From Fontibacillus puldeungensis (GTDB lineage: Bacteria; Bacillota; Bacilli; Paenibacillales; Paenibacillaceae): 64,000 bases of DNA. The position numbers and the translations under genes are program-made. Under the pieces are notes generated by a model. The model made no database searches, was not told the origin of the DNA, and saw only the letters and a program-made list of their open reading frames with translations. The stretch spans positions 310,001 through 374,000 of the forward strand of contig NZ_JBHTLM010000002.1 in the NCBI RefSeq assembly GCF_042678945.1. Direction: 5' to 3'. Shown here piece by piece: positions 7,945-16,617 of the stretch; the stretch's first letter is position 1, and every line of letters begins with the position of its first letter.

Positions 7945-9333
7945 TTGGTTGAAATGGATGTCCAGGCCGCTCTGCGTCTCACGGGTATACAGAAGCAATT
8001 TGTTCGGTCTGGTGCTACGCGATCCGTCGAATTCCGGCTCCGCCAGCTTGAGCAGCTTAAAACAGCCATCAAGCAAAAAGAACATTTGATTATAGAAGCG
8101 CTCTATAAGGATTTGCGCAAATCGGAATTTGAAGCTTATGCCACGGAAATCGGGTATGTTTACGATACGATTGGTTACGTGATGAAGCATCTTAAGAGCT
8201 GGGCCAAGCCAAAACGGGTACGGACGCCGATCGTTCATATTGGTTCCAGCAGTTATGTGCATCCGGAACCCTATGGGTCTGTCCTCATCATCGGTCCCTT
8301 CAATTACCCATTTATGCTCGTACTCGATCCGCTCATCGGCGCGATTTCCGCCGGAAACACCGCCGTCGTCAAGCCTTCGGAATATACGCCTCACGTCTCC
8401 AAGGTGATCAGCGACCTGCTGGGAGAACTGTATGATGAATCCTATGTTCGCGTCGTCGAAGGCGGTAAAGAAGCTACCTCATCGTTGATTCATGCTCCGT
8501 TTGACTGTATTTTTTTTACCGGAAGCACTCAGGTTGGCAAAATTGTCATGGAGGCTGCGGCGGGAAACTTGGCTCCGGTTGTGCTGGAGCTCGGTGGAAA
8601 AAGTCCGTGCATCGTTGACCGGGAGGTCGATCTGGACCTTGCGGCGAAGCGGATTGTTTGGGGCAAATTTTTGAATACTGGGCAAACCTGCGTGGCGCCA
8701 GACTACATTCTCGTTCATGAGGCGGTCAAACAGGAGCTGATTGCAAAAATGAAGCAGCAAATCACCGCTTTCTTCGGTTCCGATCCGCAGCAAAGCCTTG
8801 ATTATGGGCGGATTGTGAACGAGCGGCAGTGGGATCGACTGCTCGGGCTGCTTGAGCCTTCCAAAATCGTAGCCGGTGGAGCTAGCGACCGAAGCGATCT
8901 TTATCTGGCTCCGACAATTATGGACCACGTAAGCTGGAATGACAAAGTGATGGGCGAAGAAATCTTTGGACCGATCCTTCCCGTAATGGAATACCGCGAT
9001 TTGGATGCGGCGCTTCAGCAAATTAACGAACGTCCCAAACCGCTGGCTTTGTATTTGTTCACGAAAAATAAAGGAACGGAGCAGAAGGTAATGGATTCCG
9101 TCTCGTTTGGCGGCGGCTGTGTAAACGATACGGTGCTTCATTTGGTTAGTCCCTATTTACCTTTTGGGGGCGTCGGTTCCTCGGGGATGGGAGCTTATCA
9201 TGGGCGGCACAGCTTCGACACCTTTTCACATCAGAAAAGCGTATTAAAGAAGTCTACACGCGTTAAACTCGACTTTTTGTATCCGCCATATTCGGCTTCT
9301 AAGCTTAATGTGATTAAGAAATTTATGAAATAG
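7945..9333 (+). CDS. aldehyde dehydrogenase, NAD(P)-dependent (fatty-aldehyde type)
   Basis: About 462 residues of the aldehyde dehydrogenase superfamily. Catalytic Cys249 lies in NTGQTCVAPDY and general-base Glu215 in LELGGKSP; the cofactor loop FFTGSTQVGK is near residue 190. NDTVLHL and the C-terminal SHQKSVLKK resemble the class 3 / YwdH group that oxidises medium- and long-chain aldehydes. A GGGAGG site (7932-7937) fits a TTG start at 7945 best; the ATG at 7930 lies before the site and the ATG at 7954 is rather far. It is 11 bp from the following aldo/keto reductase. Confidence 0.88.
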   Translation: MVEMDVQAALRLTGIQKQFVRSGATRSVEFRLRQLEQLKTAIKQKEHLIIEALYKDLRKSEFEAYATEIGYVYDTIGYVMKHLKSWAKPKRVRTPIVHIGSSSYVHPEPYGSVLIIGPFNYPFMLVLDPLIGAISAGNTAVVKPSEYTPHVSKVISDLLGELYDESYVRVVEGGKEATSSLIHAPFDCIFFTGSTQVGKIVMEAAAGNLAPVVLELGGKSPCIVDREVDLDLAAKRIVWGKFLNTGQTCVAPDYILVHEAVKQELIAKMKQQITAFFGSDPQQSLDYGRIVNERQWDRLLGLLEPSKIVAGGASDRSDLYLAPTIMDHVSWNDKVMGEEIFGPILPVMEYRDLDAALQQINERPKPLALYLFTKNKGTEQKVMDSVSFGGGCVNDTVLHLVSPYLPFGGVGSSGMGAYHGRHSFDTFSHQKSVLKKSTRVKLDFLYPPYSASKLNVIKKFMK

Positions 9334-9344
9334 GGGGACAACTC

Positions 9345-10241
9345 GTGAAATATAGAAGACTGGGCAAAACAGAAATGAACGTTTCCGTAATTGGGCTCGG
9401 AACATGGCAGTTCGGAGGGGAATGGGGCCAGCAATTTACGCAGAATGAAGTAGACGCCATCCTCGACAAGGGTCAGGAACTCGGCATCAATCTGATCGAC
9501 ACAGCGGAATGCTACGGCGATCATTTGTCGGAATCGTTTATCGGCGACTACATCAACCGCCGCAAGCGAGAGGATTGGATCATTGCGACCAAATTCGGCC
9601 ATCATTTTCATGAGCGGTTCACCCGTACGGATGTGTTTGGTGCCGATGAGGTGCTTAAGCAGCTGGATGCTTCTTTGAAAGCATTAAAGACGGACTACAT
9701 CGACCTGTATCAATTCCATTCGGGACCGGATGCAGTATTCGATAACGATGCGCTCTGGACATTGCTGGATAAACAGGTGCAGGCCGGCAAAGTTCGTCAT
9801 CTCGGGACATCGATCGGCAGCAACGACAATGTGCACCAAACGGATGCCGCTTCCAAGGTGAACTCCGAGGTCATTCAAGTCGTGTACAACCGGCTTGACC
9901 GCGTGCCCGAAAACCGGGTGTTCCCTTCCTGTGAACGGCAGGACTTGGGCGTGCTTGCCCGCGTTCCGCTAGCCAGCGGTTATTTGAGCGGCAAATATAA
10001 GCCGGGTGCGGTGTTCGACACCACGGATGTGCGGCATCGCCATGATCCGGAGAGCACGCGCCGCAAGCTGGAGGAAGTGGAGCATATTCGGCAAACTGAA
10101 GTGCCGGAAGGTGTCAATATGGCGGAGTGGGCGCTGGCTTGGTGCTTGAAGCATCCGGCGGTGAGCGCGGTCATTCCCGGCTGTAAAAACCCCGCCCAAG
10201 TCGAGTCGAACGCAGCTGCGGCAGAGCTGGTGGAAGGATAA
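9345..10241 (+). CDS. aldo/keto reductase
   Basis: The 298-residue protein has the family's N-terminus (RRLGKTEMNVSVIGLGTWQFGG) split over two blocks, the catalytic Asp and Tyr in LIDTAECYG, and the Lys in ATKFGHH. DYIDLYQFH and the C-terminal VIPGCKNPAQV NADPH site are also clear. It would reduce aldehydes or ketones with NADPH in the cytoplasm. The GTG start has an AGGGGG site. It follows the aldehyde dehydrogenase directly and ends at a strong terminator, so it closes the transcription unit. The substrate is unknown. Confidence 0.88.
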   Translation: MKYRRLGKTEMNVSVIGLGTWQFGGEWGQQFTQNEVDAILDKGQELGINLIDTAECYGDHLSESFIGDYINRRKREDWIIATKFGHHFHERFTRTDVFGADEVLKQLDASLKALKTDYIDLYQFHSGPDAVFDNDALWTLLDKQVQAGKVRHLGTSIGSNDNVHQTDAASKVNSEVIQVVYNRLDRVPENRVFPSCERQDLGVLARVPLASGYLSGKYKPGAVFDTTDVRHRHDPESTRRKLEEVEHIRQTEVPEGVNMAEWALAWCLKHPAVSAVIPGCKNPAQVESNAAAAELVEG

Positions 10242-10277
10242 TTTGTTTGGAGAAAGTTATACGGTATTTGTAAAACC

Positions 10278-10314
10278 AACCCCAGTCACCGTTTAGGTGC
10301 TGGGGTTGTCTTTT
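10278..10314 (+). terminator. intrinsic terminator after the aldo/keto reductase
   Basis: AACCCCAGTCACC and GGTGCTGGGGTT pair around a 5-nt loop with one unpaired base and are followed by GTCTTTT. Confidence 0.85.
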
Positions 10315-10492
10315 ATGCGTATGGTTCGGCACACCTACACCGCTTCAACCTGCAATAAGTACAAATTTTGCTTCCGTTTTTTGCACACTTTGTCTGAGTC
10401 GTTCCGCAGATGTAATGTGCTAGGATTTAGTTGAGATGCTCAAGTGAGTAATTTCACAAACTATAGTGCTGACACAACTTGGAGGGAGAAAG

Positions 10493-12430
10493 ATGAAAGG
10501 GACGAAAGCAGTTCAAAGGTCAATGGCTTTAGTGATGTGCATCCTGATGGTGATTGGCTTGGTTGGCTTTACTTCGGGGTCATACAGTGAAGCGAGCAAG
10601 GCCAGCTTCAAAGCCGGAACGTACACCGGGACGGCCAAAGGGCATGGTGGCACAGTGAAAGTTGAAACCAAGTTTAGTGCGGATAAAATTGTTTCGATCA
10701 AGGTGCTGGAAACTTCCGAGACAGTGGGAGTTGGGGATGCTGCTGTTGAACGCATGCCAGGAAAGATCGTTGAGGCGCAAAGCCTGGCGGTGGATGTTGT
10801 TTCCGGAGCTACGGAGGCCAGCAACGCGATTATTGAAGCCGTGAAGAGCTGTGTGAAGCAGGCGGGCGGAGATCCGCAAAAGCTGATGATTAAAACGACG
10901 ACTCAAGCGAAAACCGTAAACATGAGCGCGGATGTCGTAGTCGTCGGAGCTGGCGCTTCCGGGACCGCTGCCGCACTGTCTGCGGTGGATGCGGGAAGCA
11001 AGGTTATTTTGCTGGAAAAAACCTCTGTACCTGCGGGCGCGGGAACACTGGCGGGAGGCATGTTCGCCACAAACAGCAAATTGCAGAAGGACGCAGGCAT
11101 ACCGGACGCTACCGAATGGCTCTACAATCAGTATATGGAGGCCAGCAATTATCGGGCAAACGGGCGGCTAGTCCGGCACGTTATCGATGAGTCCGGCCCA
11201 ACCGTCGATTGGTTGATGGAGAATGGAGCCAAGTTAAAGCTGGCTGATCCTGGCGTTGGCGGACAACCTGTTCACCAAAATGATCCAAAGGAATTCGTTG
11301 GCTATGCAGAGGGCGGCTTTAAGGCCATCACTGCGCTGCACGAGTCCATCAAGAAAAAAGGCGGTCAGATCTTGTTCGATACCGCCGGAAAATCGCTAAT
11401 TACGAATAAACAAGGGGAAGTCGTTGGAGTCAACGCTGTAAAAACCGACGGCACGAAGCTTGCGATCAGCGCCAAATCCGTCGTTTTAGCGACCGGAGGA
11501 TTTGCTGGAAACGCTGAGATGATGGCGAAGTATTTCGGCAAAAAAGCGCCATTAGGCGCGATTGCTTCAGCAACCGGCGATGGACTGCAAATGGCCTGGA
11601 AAGCTGGTGCCGCCGAATATGGTGCCAATGTTGGACAATTCTTCTTTTTTAGCGGAGGTAAGGAAAGCGATAATATGAAGACGGCCGGGGATGTTTGGAA
11701 TCTCGGCGCCATGCCGCTGCTTTGGGTGAATAAAAACGGAGAACGCTTCGTAAATGAAGAAGCCATTTTCGAGTTTGCGGCAGCCGGAAATGTTTTGTAT
11801 GAACAACCTGATGCGATGGCCTGGGTCGTTTTCGATCAAGGGACGGTCGATAAAATTAAGCAAAAAGGCTTCAGCTCCATCGCTGATATTTATGGTAAGT
11901 GGAGAAACAATCCGCAATCCTATGTTGAGTTTAATGAGCCGGTGGATACGGTCGCGCTTAACAAATTCTCTGATTCTCCGTACGATTTGACTCCATTCCT
12001 GGAGGAAGGTGTGAAGATGGGTGAGGTTGTAAAAGCCGACAGCTTTGCGGAGCTCGGGCAAAAATCAGGCATGGACAAGCAAACCTTTGAATCGACAGCC
12101 AAACGTTATGCCTCCATGGGGGAACAAGGCAAGGACACGGAATTTTTCAAGAATTCTAAATACTTAAGTAAACTCAATCAAGGTCCTTATTATGCGATGA
12201 AAATTCAAACAAGAACCTTGACGACTTTAGGCGGTGTGAAGGTCAACGAAAACGTACAAGCTGTCGACGCTAATGCGAAGGCAATTCCAGGGCTGTGGGC
12301 AGCCGGAAGCGATGCAGGCGGTGTTTATGGAAACAGCTACGTGATGTTTGAAGGCGGCACCTTAGGGTTTGCCTATACTTCCGGACGGATCGCCGGGGTA
12401 AATGCTGCTGCTTACGCTAAAAGCAAGTAA
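10493..12430 (+). CDS. secreted FMN-binding / FAD-dependent fumarate-reductase-like flavoprotein
   Basis: The 645-residue protein begins with a signal peptide (residues about 1-30), then an FMN-binding domain whose SGATEAS motif places the covalent FMN on Thr107. An FAD_binding_2 domain follows (VVGAGASGTAAALSA near 149). The C-terminus (GLWAAGSDAGGVYGNSY) is typical of flavocytochrome c fumarate reductases and urocanate reductase, but no heme-binding CxxCH is present. Gram-positive proteins of this build are flavinylated extracellular reductases fed by membrane electron transfer. The acceptor cannot be told. The start is chosen at 10493 because GGAGGG lies 7 bases before it; an upstream in-frame start at 10466 lacks a site. 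It is a single-gene unit with its own terminator. Confidence 0.85.
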   Translation: MKGTKAVQRSMALVMCILMVIGLVGFTSGSYSEASKASFKAGTYTGTAKGHGGTVKVETKFSADKIVSIKVLETSETVGVGDAAVERMPGKIVEAQSLAVDVVSGATEASNAIIEAVKSCVKQAGGDPQKLMIKTTTQAKTVNMSADVVVVGAGASGTAAALSAVDAGSKVILLEKTSVPAGAGTLAGGMFATNSKLQKDAGIPDATEWLYNQYMEASNYRANGRLVRHVIDESGPTVDWLMENGAKLKLADPGVGGQPVHQNDPKEFVGYAEGGFKAITALHESIKKKGGQILFDTAGKSLITNKQGEVVGVNAVKTDGTKLAISAKSVVLATGGFAGNAEMMAKYFGKKAPLGAIASATGDGLQMAWKAGAAEYGANVGQFFFFSGGKESDNMKTAGDVWNLGAMPLLWVNKNGERFVNEEAIFEFAAAGNVLYEQPDAMAWVVFDQGTVDKIKQKGFSSIADIYGKWRNNPQSYVEFNEPVDTVALNKFSDSPYDLTPFLEEGVKMGEVVKADSFAELGQKSGMDKQTFESTAKRYASMGEQGKDTEFFKNSKYLSKLNQGPYYAMKIQTRTLTTLGGVKVNENVQAVDANAKAIPGLWAAGSDAGGVYGNSYVMFEGGTLGFAYTSGRIAGVNAAAYAKSK

Positions 12431-12464
12431 AGCCGTAAGCGTTATAGCTCATATTTATTGATGA

Positions 12465-12518
12465 AAAAGCCGGACCGCAGGGCCTGTTTATCAGGTTTTT
12501 TGCGGTCTGGCTTTTTTG
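12465..12518 (+). terminator. intrinsic terminator after the flavoprotein
   Basis: AAAAAGCCGGACCGCA pairs with TGCGGTCTGGCTTTTTT, with a small inner hairpin in the loop. A run of six T follows the stem. Confidence 0.88.
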
Positions 12519-12636
12519 AATATACATCTTTAAAATTCCCGGGAGTAGCTCTACTAACAGAATTTGTAGTGTGAAAATAAAAGCATACGCTTATGAAAAT
12601 GAAGAAAAAAATGTGACTTACTGATTCCGTAAACTT

Positions 12637-12826
12637 ACTAAATGTATTAAGTACAGTTAAACATCGCCTTATTTGGAAGTATTGGGTATTTAAATGTAAA
12701 AAGTACATCTAAAATAAACAAAATAACCCTTATAGTACAGATTAATCTAATTTAGATGCATATTTTGCAGCTAAAATCCAAGAAACCACATTTTGCCCAG
12801 AAATAGATGTACTAAATACATTTAGT
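12637..12826. repeat. MITE-like element, best-preserved copy
   Basis: A 190-bp AT-rich element. Its ends are inverted repeats: ACTAAATGTATTAAGTACA at 12637 and the reverse complement ACTAAATGTATTTAGTACA at 12826, matching at 20 of 23 positions overall. The internal piece TTTTGCAGCTAAAATC is shared with the copy at 36114-36298. No coding capacity is seen. Confidence 0.65.
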
Positions 12827-13115
12827 AGTGGATGGTGAGAGCGGCAAGAACCTATATGGATGTGACTTGGAGCCATTACATGGGGATTCGTGGACATGAG
12901 TAATAAGTACCGGATCGGTTGAAACCACATACCCAATTTCCTCCCCATGCTCAAACGTATGAGTTAAGACAAAGACCTAGCCGCAGGCTGGGCTTTTCTT
13001 ATAGATTAAAGAAAGTATAAGTTTTCGGCGGAGCTGAAGCTTTCTTTATATCGCAAGAAAAACTTCCGCTATACGCGGTCTGTCTCCTTGGAGAGTACGT
13101 CGATAGATGTTTTTC
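12827..13115. other. intergenic stretch without a recognised gene
   Basis: I see no supported gene. A short stem AGCC/GGCT with a TTTTCTT tail at about 12982-13000 could be a weak terminator. The segment 13010-13085 has a GAAAAACTTCCGC stretch loosely mirrored by AAGTTTTCGGCGG and may be a decayed repeat. Confidence 0.3.
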
Positions 13116-14687
13116 TTATAGATACATTTTCTGAATGGCCCCGGTAAACTCCAAAATTTTGAAGGACATGTTCAAATGCAAAATAAAAGAAGGCTGCTCC
13201 AACTCGATATTCATGATCTCTTCGATTTTCTTCAGCCTATATAAAAGGGTACTGCGCTGAATATGTAAGGCACTTGCTGTTCGTGATTGATTGCAGTTGT
13301 AGATCAGATACTGATGCAGCGTAGCTGTAAAGAAAGTGCGATAGGTTTCGTCGTATTTTACCAGGTTCATAAGAGCGGGATGGCAAAAGGTCTGTAGCTG
13401 CTCGGGACAGGCGCAGTGGTCCAGCAGGTCATACAGGGCGTAATCCTCGTAGAACATGATCTGCTCTCCGGTAGGTTTTAGCTTTCTCCCCAATTCAATA
13501 GTTTTTAGGGCCTGAAGATAATGGCTCTTGATCTCTCTAAGCTGCTCGAACCGCCGACTTACCCCGCACAGCAGCGAATTGTCGCCAAGAAGGTGGGCAA
13601 GCTGCTGCAGCTCCTCCTTAGTAATTGGGGTGTTTTGGTAACGGGAAGCTACGACGACGATGCTGCCCTGGTAAATCAGCGAGTTGGTAAACCCAAGTTT
13701 TTTCTCCAACGTCTTCTTCACAAATTTCAGCAGTGTGTTGTCTTTCGCATATTCCTCAATAGAAATCACAAAGATATAAAAATGATTAGGGCACCCGGCC
13801 TCGTGAATAAAGTGTTTTCCTTCCTCGTATTGATCTGGTATAGGATGATCTTCGAGCATATGGTAGATCCAATACTCATTTTGGGACCGGATGTTTTGCG
13901 AATAGCTGCTTTTTTGCATTTCGAGTGAAATGACTTTGCTGAGAACGTCCAGCAACTCTATATCGTAATCCTCGAAGGGATGGTTGTACTCCAGCACAGA
14001 GACAAAAGCGACGGGAATTCGTTGAATATTGATGTGGCTGATCAGGTACGTAAATTCATCCACATCCGGCTCTTTCACGATCATAGGCCCGTTGTTGCGA
14101 GCCACCTTCTCGAAAAATTTCTTGTCCCGGTAGACATTATAGAAGCGTCCAAAATCATAGCCTGCGGTATAAGAGTTAAGATATTCGGATACAACCGGAT
14201 CGGGATGGAGCTGCTGCGGTGTGGCAATCCGCACAAAGGACAGGTCGCACAGCGCAAACGGATTGCGCAGCATATCATAAGCCGCATTGACGATCTCCTG
14301 AAGACCGCGGTCCTCAAACAGCAAATTGTACAATTTTTCACAATCAAAAGTAAGCTTTTGGCGCATTTGCAGCATAGCGGAAATCTGATCATAAATGGCC
14401 TGAATCTCATTTTTCGTGATAAGTATGATACTAGTGGCTTGATCTGGGGCAGGAGTGCTCACGGCGATATTGCTGGTATACAGGATATTTGGACAGCCGC
14501 CTTCAAGCATCGCGGTGTAAGCCTGCGGCGAACCGGTTAAATAGAGTGTATGCCGATCCCAGTTTTGGCAGTCTCCTTCACCCCATAAGCTGCAGTGATA
14601 CAGTGGAGTTTGCCAGGAAGAACCCTTATGTACCTGTGGATCATATTGCTCAAGTTTTACGGCAATAGCAGCAAGGTCGATATGCAT
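13116..14687 (-). CDS. PucR-family transcriptional regulator
   Basis: The 523-residue protein ends with the PucR C-terminal helix-turn-helix: YNCNQSRTASALHIQRSTLLYRLKKI is split over residues about 470-500. The middle region (about 150-300) looks like a GAF-like sensor and the segment before the helix-turn-helix like the GGDEF-related CdaR domain. PucR/CdaR proteins sense small metabolites such as purine-degradation products or glycerate and activate neighbouring catabolic genes. No obvious target lies beside it; the nearest plus-strand gene encodes a secreted papain-fold protein. It is monocistronic. The ligand is unknown. Confidence 0.82.
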   Translation of the reverse strand: MHIDLAAIAVKLEQYDPQVHKGSSWQTPLYHCSLWGEGDCQNWDRHTLYLTGSPQAYTAMLEGGCPNILYTSNIAVSTPAPDQATSIILITKNEIQAIYDQISAMLQMRQKLTFDCEKLYNLLFEDRGLQEIVNAAYDMLRNPFALCDLSFVRIATPQQLHPDPVVSEYLNSYTAGYDFGRFYNVYRDKKFFEKVARNNGPMIVKEPDVDEFTYLISHINIQRIPVAFVSVLEYNHPFEDYDIELLDVLSKVISLEMQKSSYSQNIRSQNEYWIYHMLEDHPIPDQYEEGKHFIHEAGCPNHFYIFVISIEEYAKDNTLLKFVKKTLEKKLGFTNSLIYQGSIVVVASRYQNTPITKEELQQLAHLLGDNSLLCGVSRRFEQLREIKSHYLQALKTIELGRKLKPTGEQIMFYEDYALYDLLDHCACPEQLQTFCHPALMNLVKYDETYRTFFTATLHQYLIYNCNQSRTASALHIQRSTLLYRLKKIEEIMNIELEQPSFILHLNMSFKILEFTGAIQKMYL

Positions 14688-15036
14688 ATAAATAACCCCT
14701 TACGGAATCGATATACCTAGTATTGTAGCATAGTAACCCTCTTAAACAGTGTGAATTTAACCCGAATGTCGTATTTTACGAACCTTCTTTTTATGAGGAA
14801 ACATGTGCTGTTTTGTTTATTATTAAAATTGACGCACGTTTATGGAACTGTCAGTAGATACACAAATACAATTAACAATTAATCACCATATTTAATATTT
14901 CATTTTCCCCTTTTTCTATATTTATCGCAGGCGATTTGTATATATATAAATATTATCTTTAATTACCATTATTTAACTGTTAATATATTAATTTTTTGTG
15001 TAATTTTAGTATATAAAATCCAGATGAGGAATAATA
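14688..15036. other. AT-rich divergent intergenic region
   Basis: This 349-bp stretch separates the divergent PucR gene and papain-fold gene. It is very AT-rich with runs such as TATATATATAAATATTA near 14938. A GATGAGGA site precedes the TTG start at 15037 and TAGTATATAAA at about 15008 could supply a -10 element. I see no gene. Confidence 0.4.
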
Positions 15037-15732
15037 TTGAAGAGAATTTTTGCTAAAAGTTTTTTAGTCTTAAGTGTTTTGTTCGCATTTTTTGTTATTT
15101 CGCCACTAGGTCAGTCATCGGCTAGTGCAAGTAGTATCGATAGCCAAATAGGTTTAATAACTAGCAGCATGGTTGACTTGAGTAACAATACTAGTGAGGG
15201 ATTTATTTCTACTGACAGTTTGATTCAGCCAAATGCTGAAATCGGCCCAACATATCCTGGAACAAACGTCCAAATGAGGATAGGTGATATTTTGTACTCC
15301 ACAAAGACCTTGGGTGGTAGTACACAAATCGTTGGTCATGTAGGAATTGTTGATTCAAATTATAAAGTAGTCCATGTAACCCCCGCTGTTAACGGAGGAG
15401 TTATTGATAATTTTACTACTTACATGAATAGACATGGGTCTGGTGAAACCATTGTGGTTTATAGACCTAGAGATGGTATGGGGGTAGGGGCAGCTAGATG
15501 GGCAAATTATAATTATTCTTCTGTAACTGATTATTCCATAGAGCCATTTGCAAAGATGGGAACCATAAGTCCAAATTATTGTTCAAAATTTGTTTGGCAA
15601 GCATTTTATTATGGTGAAGGCATTGATTTAATGGGTGTTAACAATACACCAGATCTTCGCGGGTTTGTTACACCGTCAAATATAGCTTATTCTCCTTATG
15701 TAGTTCGCTATACAACCTTTGTAACGCCATAA
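15037..15732 (+). CDS. secreted permuted papain-fold (YiiX/NlpC-P60-like) hydrolase
   Basis: The 231-residue protein has a signal peptide (residues about 1-32, ending near SSASAS). Residues about 80-200 fit the circularly permuted NlpC/P60 or YiiX (peptidase C92) arrangement, in which the histidine precedes the cysteine: MRIGDILYST, GHVGIVDS and HVTPAV, then NYCSKFVWQAFYY. Such enzymes cleave amide or ester bonds in cell wall or lipid substrates; the activity here is inference. The TTG start has GATGAGGA seven bases upstream. Base composition is clearly more AT-rich than neighbouring metabolic genes, as is the next gene, which suggests transfer. Confidence 0.62.
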   Translation: MKRIFAKSFLVLSVLFAFFVISPLGQSSASASSIDSQIGLITSSMVDLSNNTSEGFISTDSLIQPNAEIGPTYPGTNVQMRIGDILYSTKTLGGSTQIVGHVGIVDSNYKVVHVTPAVNGGVIDNFTTYMNRHGSGETIVVYRPRDGMGVGAARWANYNYSSVTDYSIEPFAKMGTISPNYCSKFVWQAFYYGEGIDLMGVNNTPDLRGFVTPSNIAYSPYVVRYTTFVTP

Positions 15733-15745
15733 TTCTATATTATTT

Positions 15746-15785
15746 ACACCTAATAGAATTCGCCTGATGGAATTCTATTAGGTGT
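15746..15785. terminator. perfect 16-bp inverted repeat
   Basis: ACACCTAATAGAATTC and GAATTCTATTAGGTGT pair perfectly around an 8-nt loop between the papain-fold gene and the next gene. There is no T run directly after it on the plus strand, so it may act as a bidirectional terminator, an mRNA-stabilising hairpin or an operator. Confidence 0.6.
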
Positions 15786-15850
15786 CACAAATATTTAAGG
15801 TATAAATAGTTGCTTATTATAAAAAGGTGAACATAAGAGGGGGGAGCAAG

Positions 15851-16165
15851 TTGAAGAGACGAGTTCTAATTATTGGACTAGTTACTTTGCTTCTAGTTTT
15901 TGGGGGGGCTTACACTGGTTTACAAATCAAATACAATTCGCTTGAAAAAAGCTTAAAAGATTTTCTTATTTCTAAGCAGGGTTATTCAGAATCTGACATC
16001 TTAAGTATAAAAGCAAAACTGAGCAAAATGCCACAGTTTCCAGTATATGTAACATTTGCTGATGATCCTAATACAGTTTATATCTTTACTGATAGAGGAA
16101 TTTCTGATTGGACCCAAGTTGACCCCTCAACACCTCAACGCATAAATAAGGGGAATCATAAGTAA
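15851..16165 (+). CDS. small membrane-anchored protein, DUF3139-like
   Basis: A 104-residue protein with an N-terminal transmembrane segment (RRVLIIGLVTLLLVFGGAY) and a short outside domain. KDFLISKQGYSESDI and the YVTFADDPNT segment resemble the DUF3139 family of Firmicutes, whose function is unknown. The TTG at 15851 follows a GGGGGGAG site; a GTG at 15827 is in frame but has only a weak site. It sits in the AT-rich stretch between the papain-fold gene and the XRE-TPR regulator. Confidence 0.55.
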   Translation: MKRRVLIIGLVTLLLVFGGAYTGLQIKYNSLEKSLKDFLISKQGYSESDILSIKAKLSKMPQFPVYVTFADDPNTVYIFTDRGISDWTQVDPSTPQRINKGNHK

Positions 16166-16451
16166 ATGTGAGAAATACTGTCCATCAAAAAGAAAGCACC
16201 TTATAACTACCAAATAACCAATTGCTACATTCAGATGTGCTAGTTCACCCTGTTGAAATAGAGTTAATTTTAGAGATTTTTTCTCTCCCCTCCATTAATT
16301 ATATTCGATTATCTAAGTATAAACATATTAATATAATAAAATAATCGGAACTAAGCCAAATATTGGTGTAACAGTATGCTTAATCTTTAAGAAGCTTAAA
16401 AAGGGATCATCATTTATAAGGGGTAAATGTACTATTTTGCCTATTTTTGGA
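16166..16451. other. AT-rich intergenic stretch upstream of the receptor gene
   Basis: No gene is supported here. The stretch is AT-rich with only weak inverted repeats. The promoter and palindrome of the XRE-TPR gene begin immediately to its right. Confidence 0.4.
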
Positions 16452-16481
16452 TTGACAGATTGACAATAATCGGGCTACTAT
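16452..16481 (+). promoter_or_regulatory. sigma-A promoter of the XRE-TPR regulator
   Basis: TTGACA (16452-16457), an 18-nt spacer and TACTAT (16476-16481). Transcription would start near 16488 and leave a leader of about 130 nt. Confidence 0.55.
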
Positions 16482-16486
16482 TACAT

Positions 16487-16510
16487 ATATATTGATTAAT
16501 TTCAATATAT
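16487..16510. promoter_or_regulatory. palindromic candidate operator
   Basis: ATATATTGA and TCAATATAT form a perfect 9-bp inverted repeat with a 6-bp centre, covering the predicted transcription start of the XRE-TPR gene. The position suits autoregulation by that protein. I did not find a second clear copy nearby. Confidence 0.4.
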
Positions 16511-16617
16511 TGGATGTTACTTCTGCGGTTGGATGTTGCTTTTTCACCACGCTGCAGGCGAAACAAAGGTTTCCTTGCAGTAGTAAGCGGATTTGCTTGG
16601 GGGGTGATCGTTATTTG

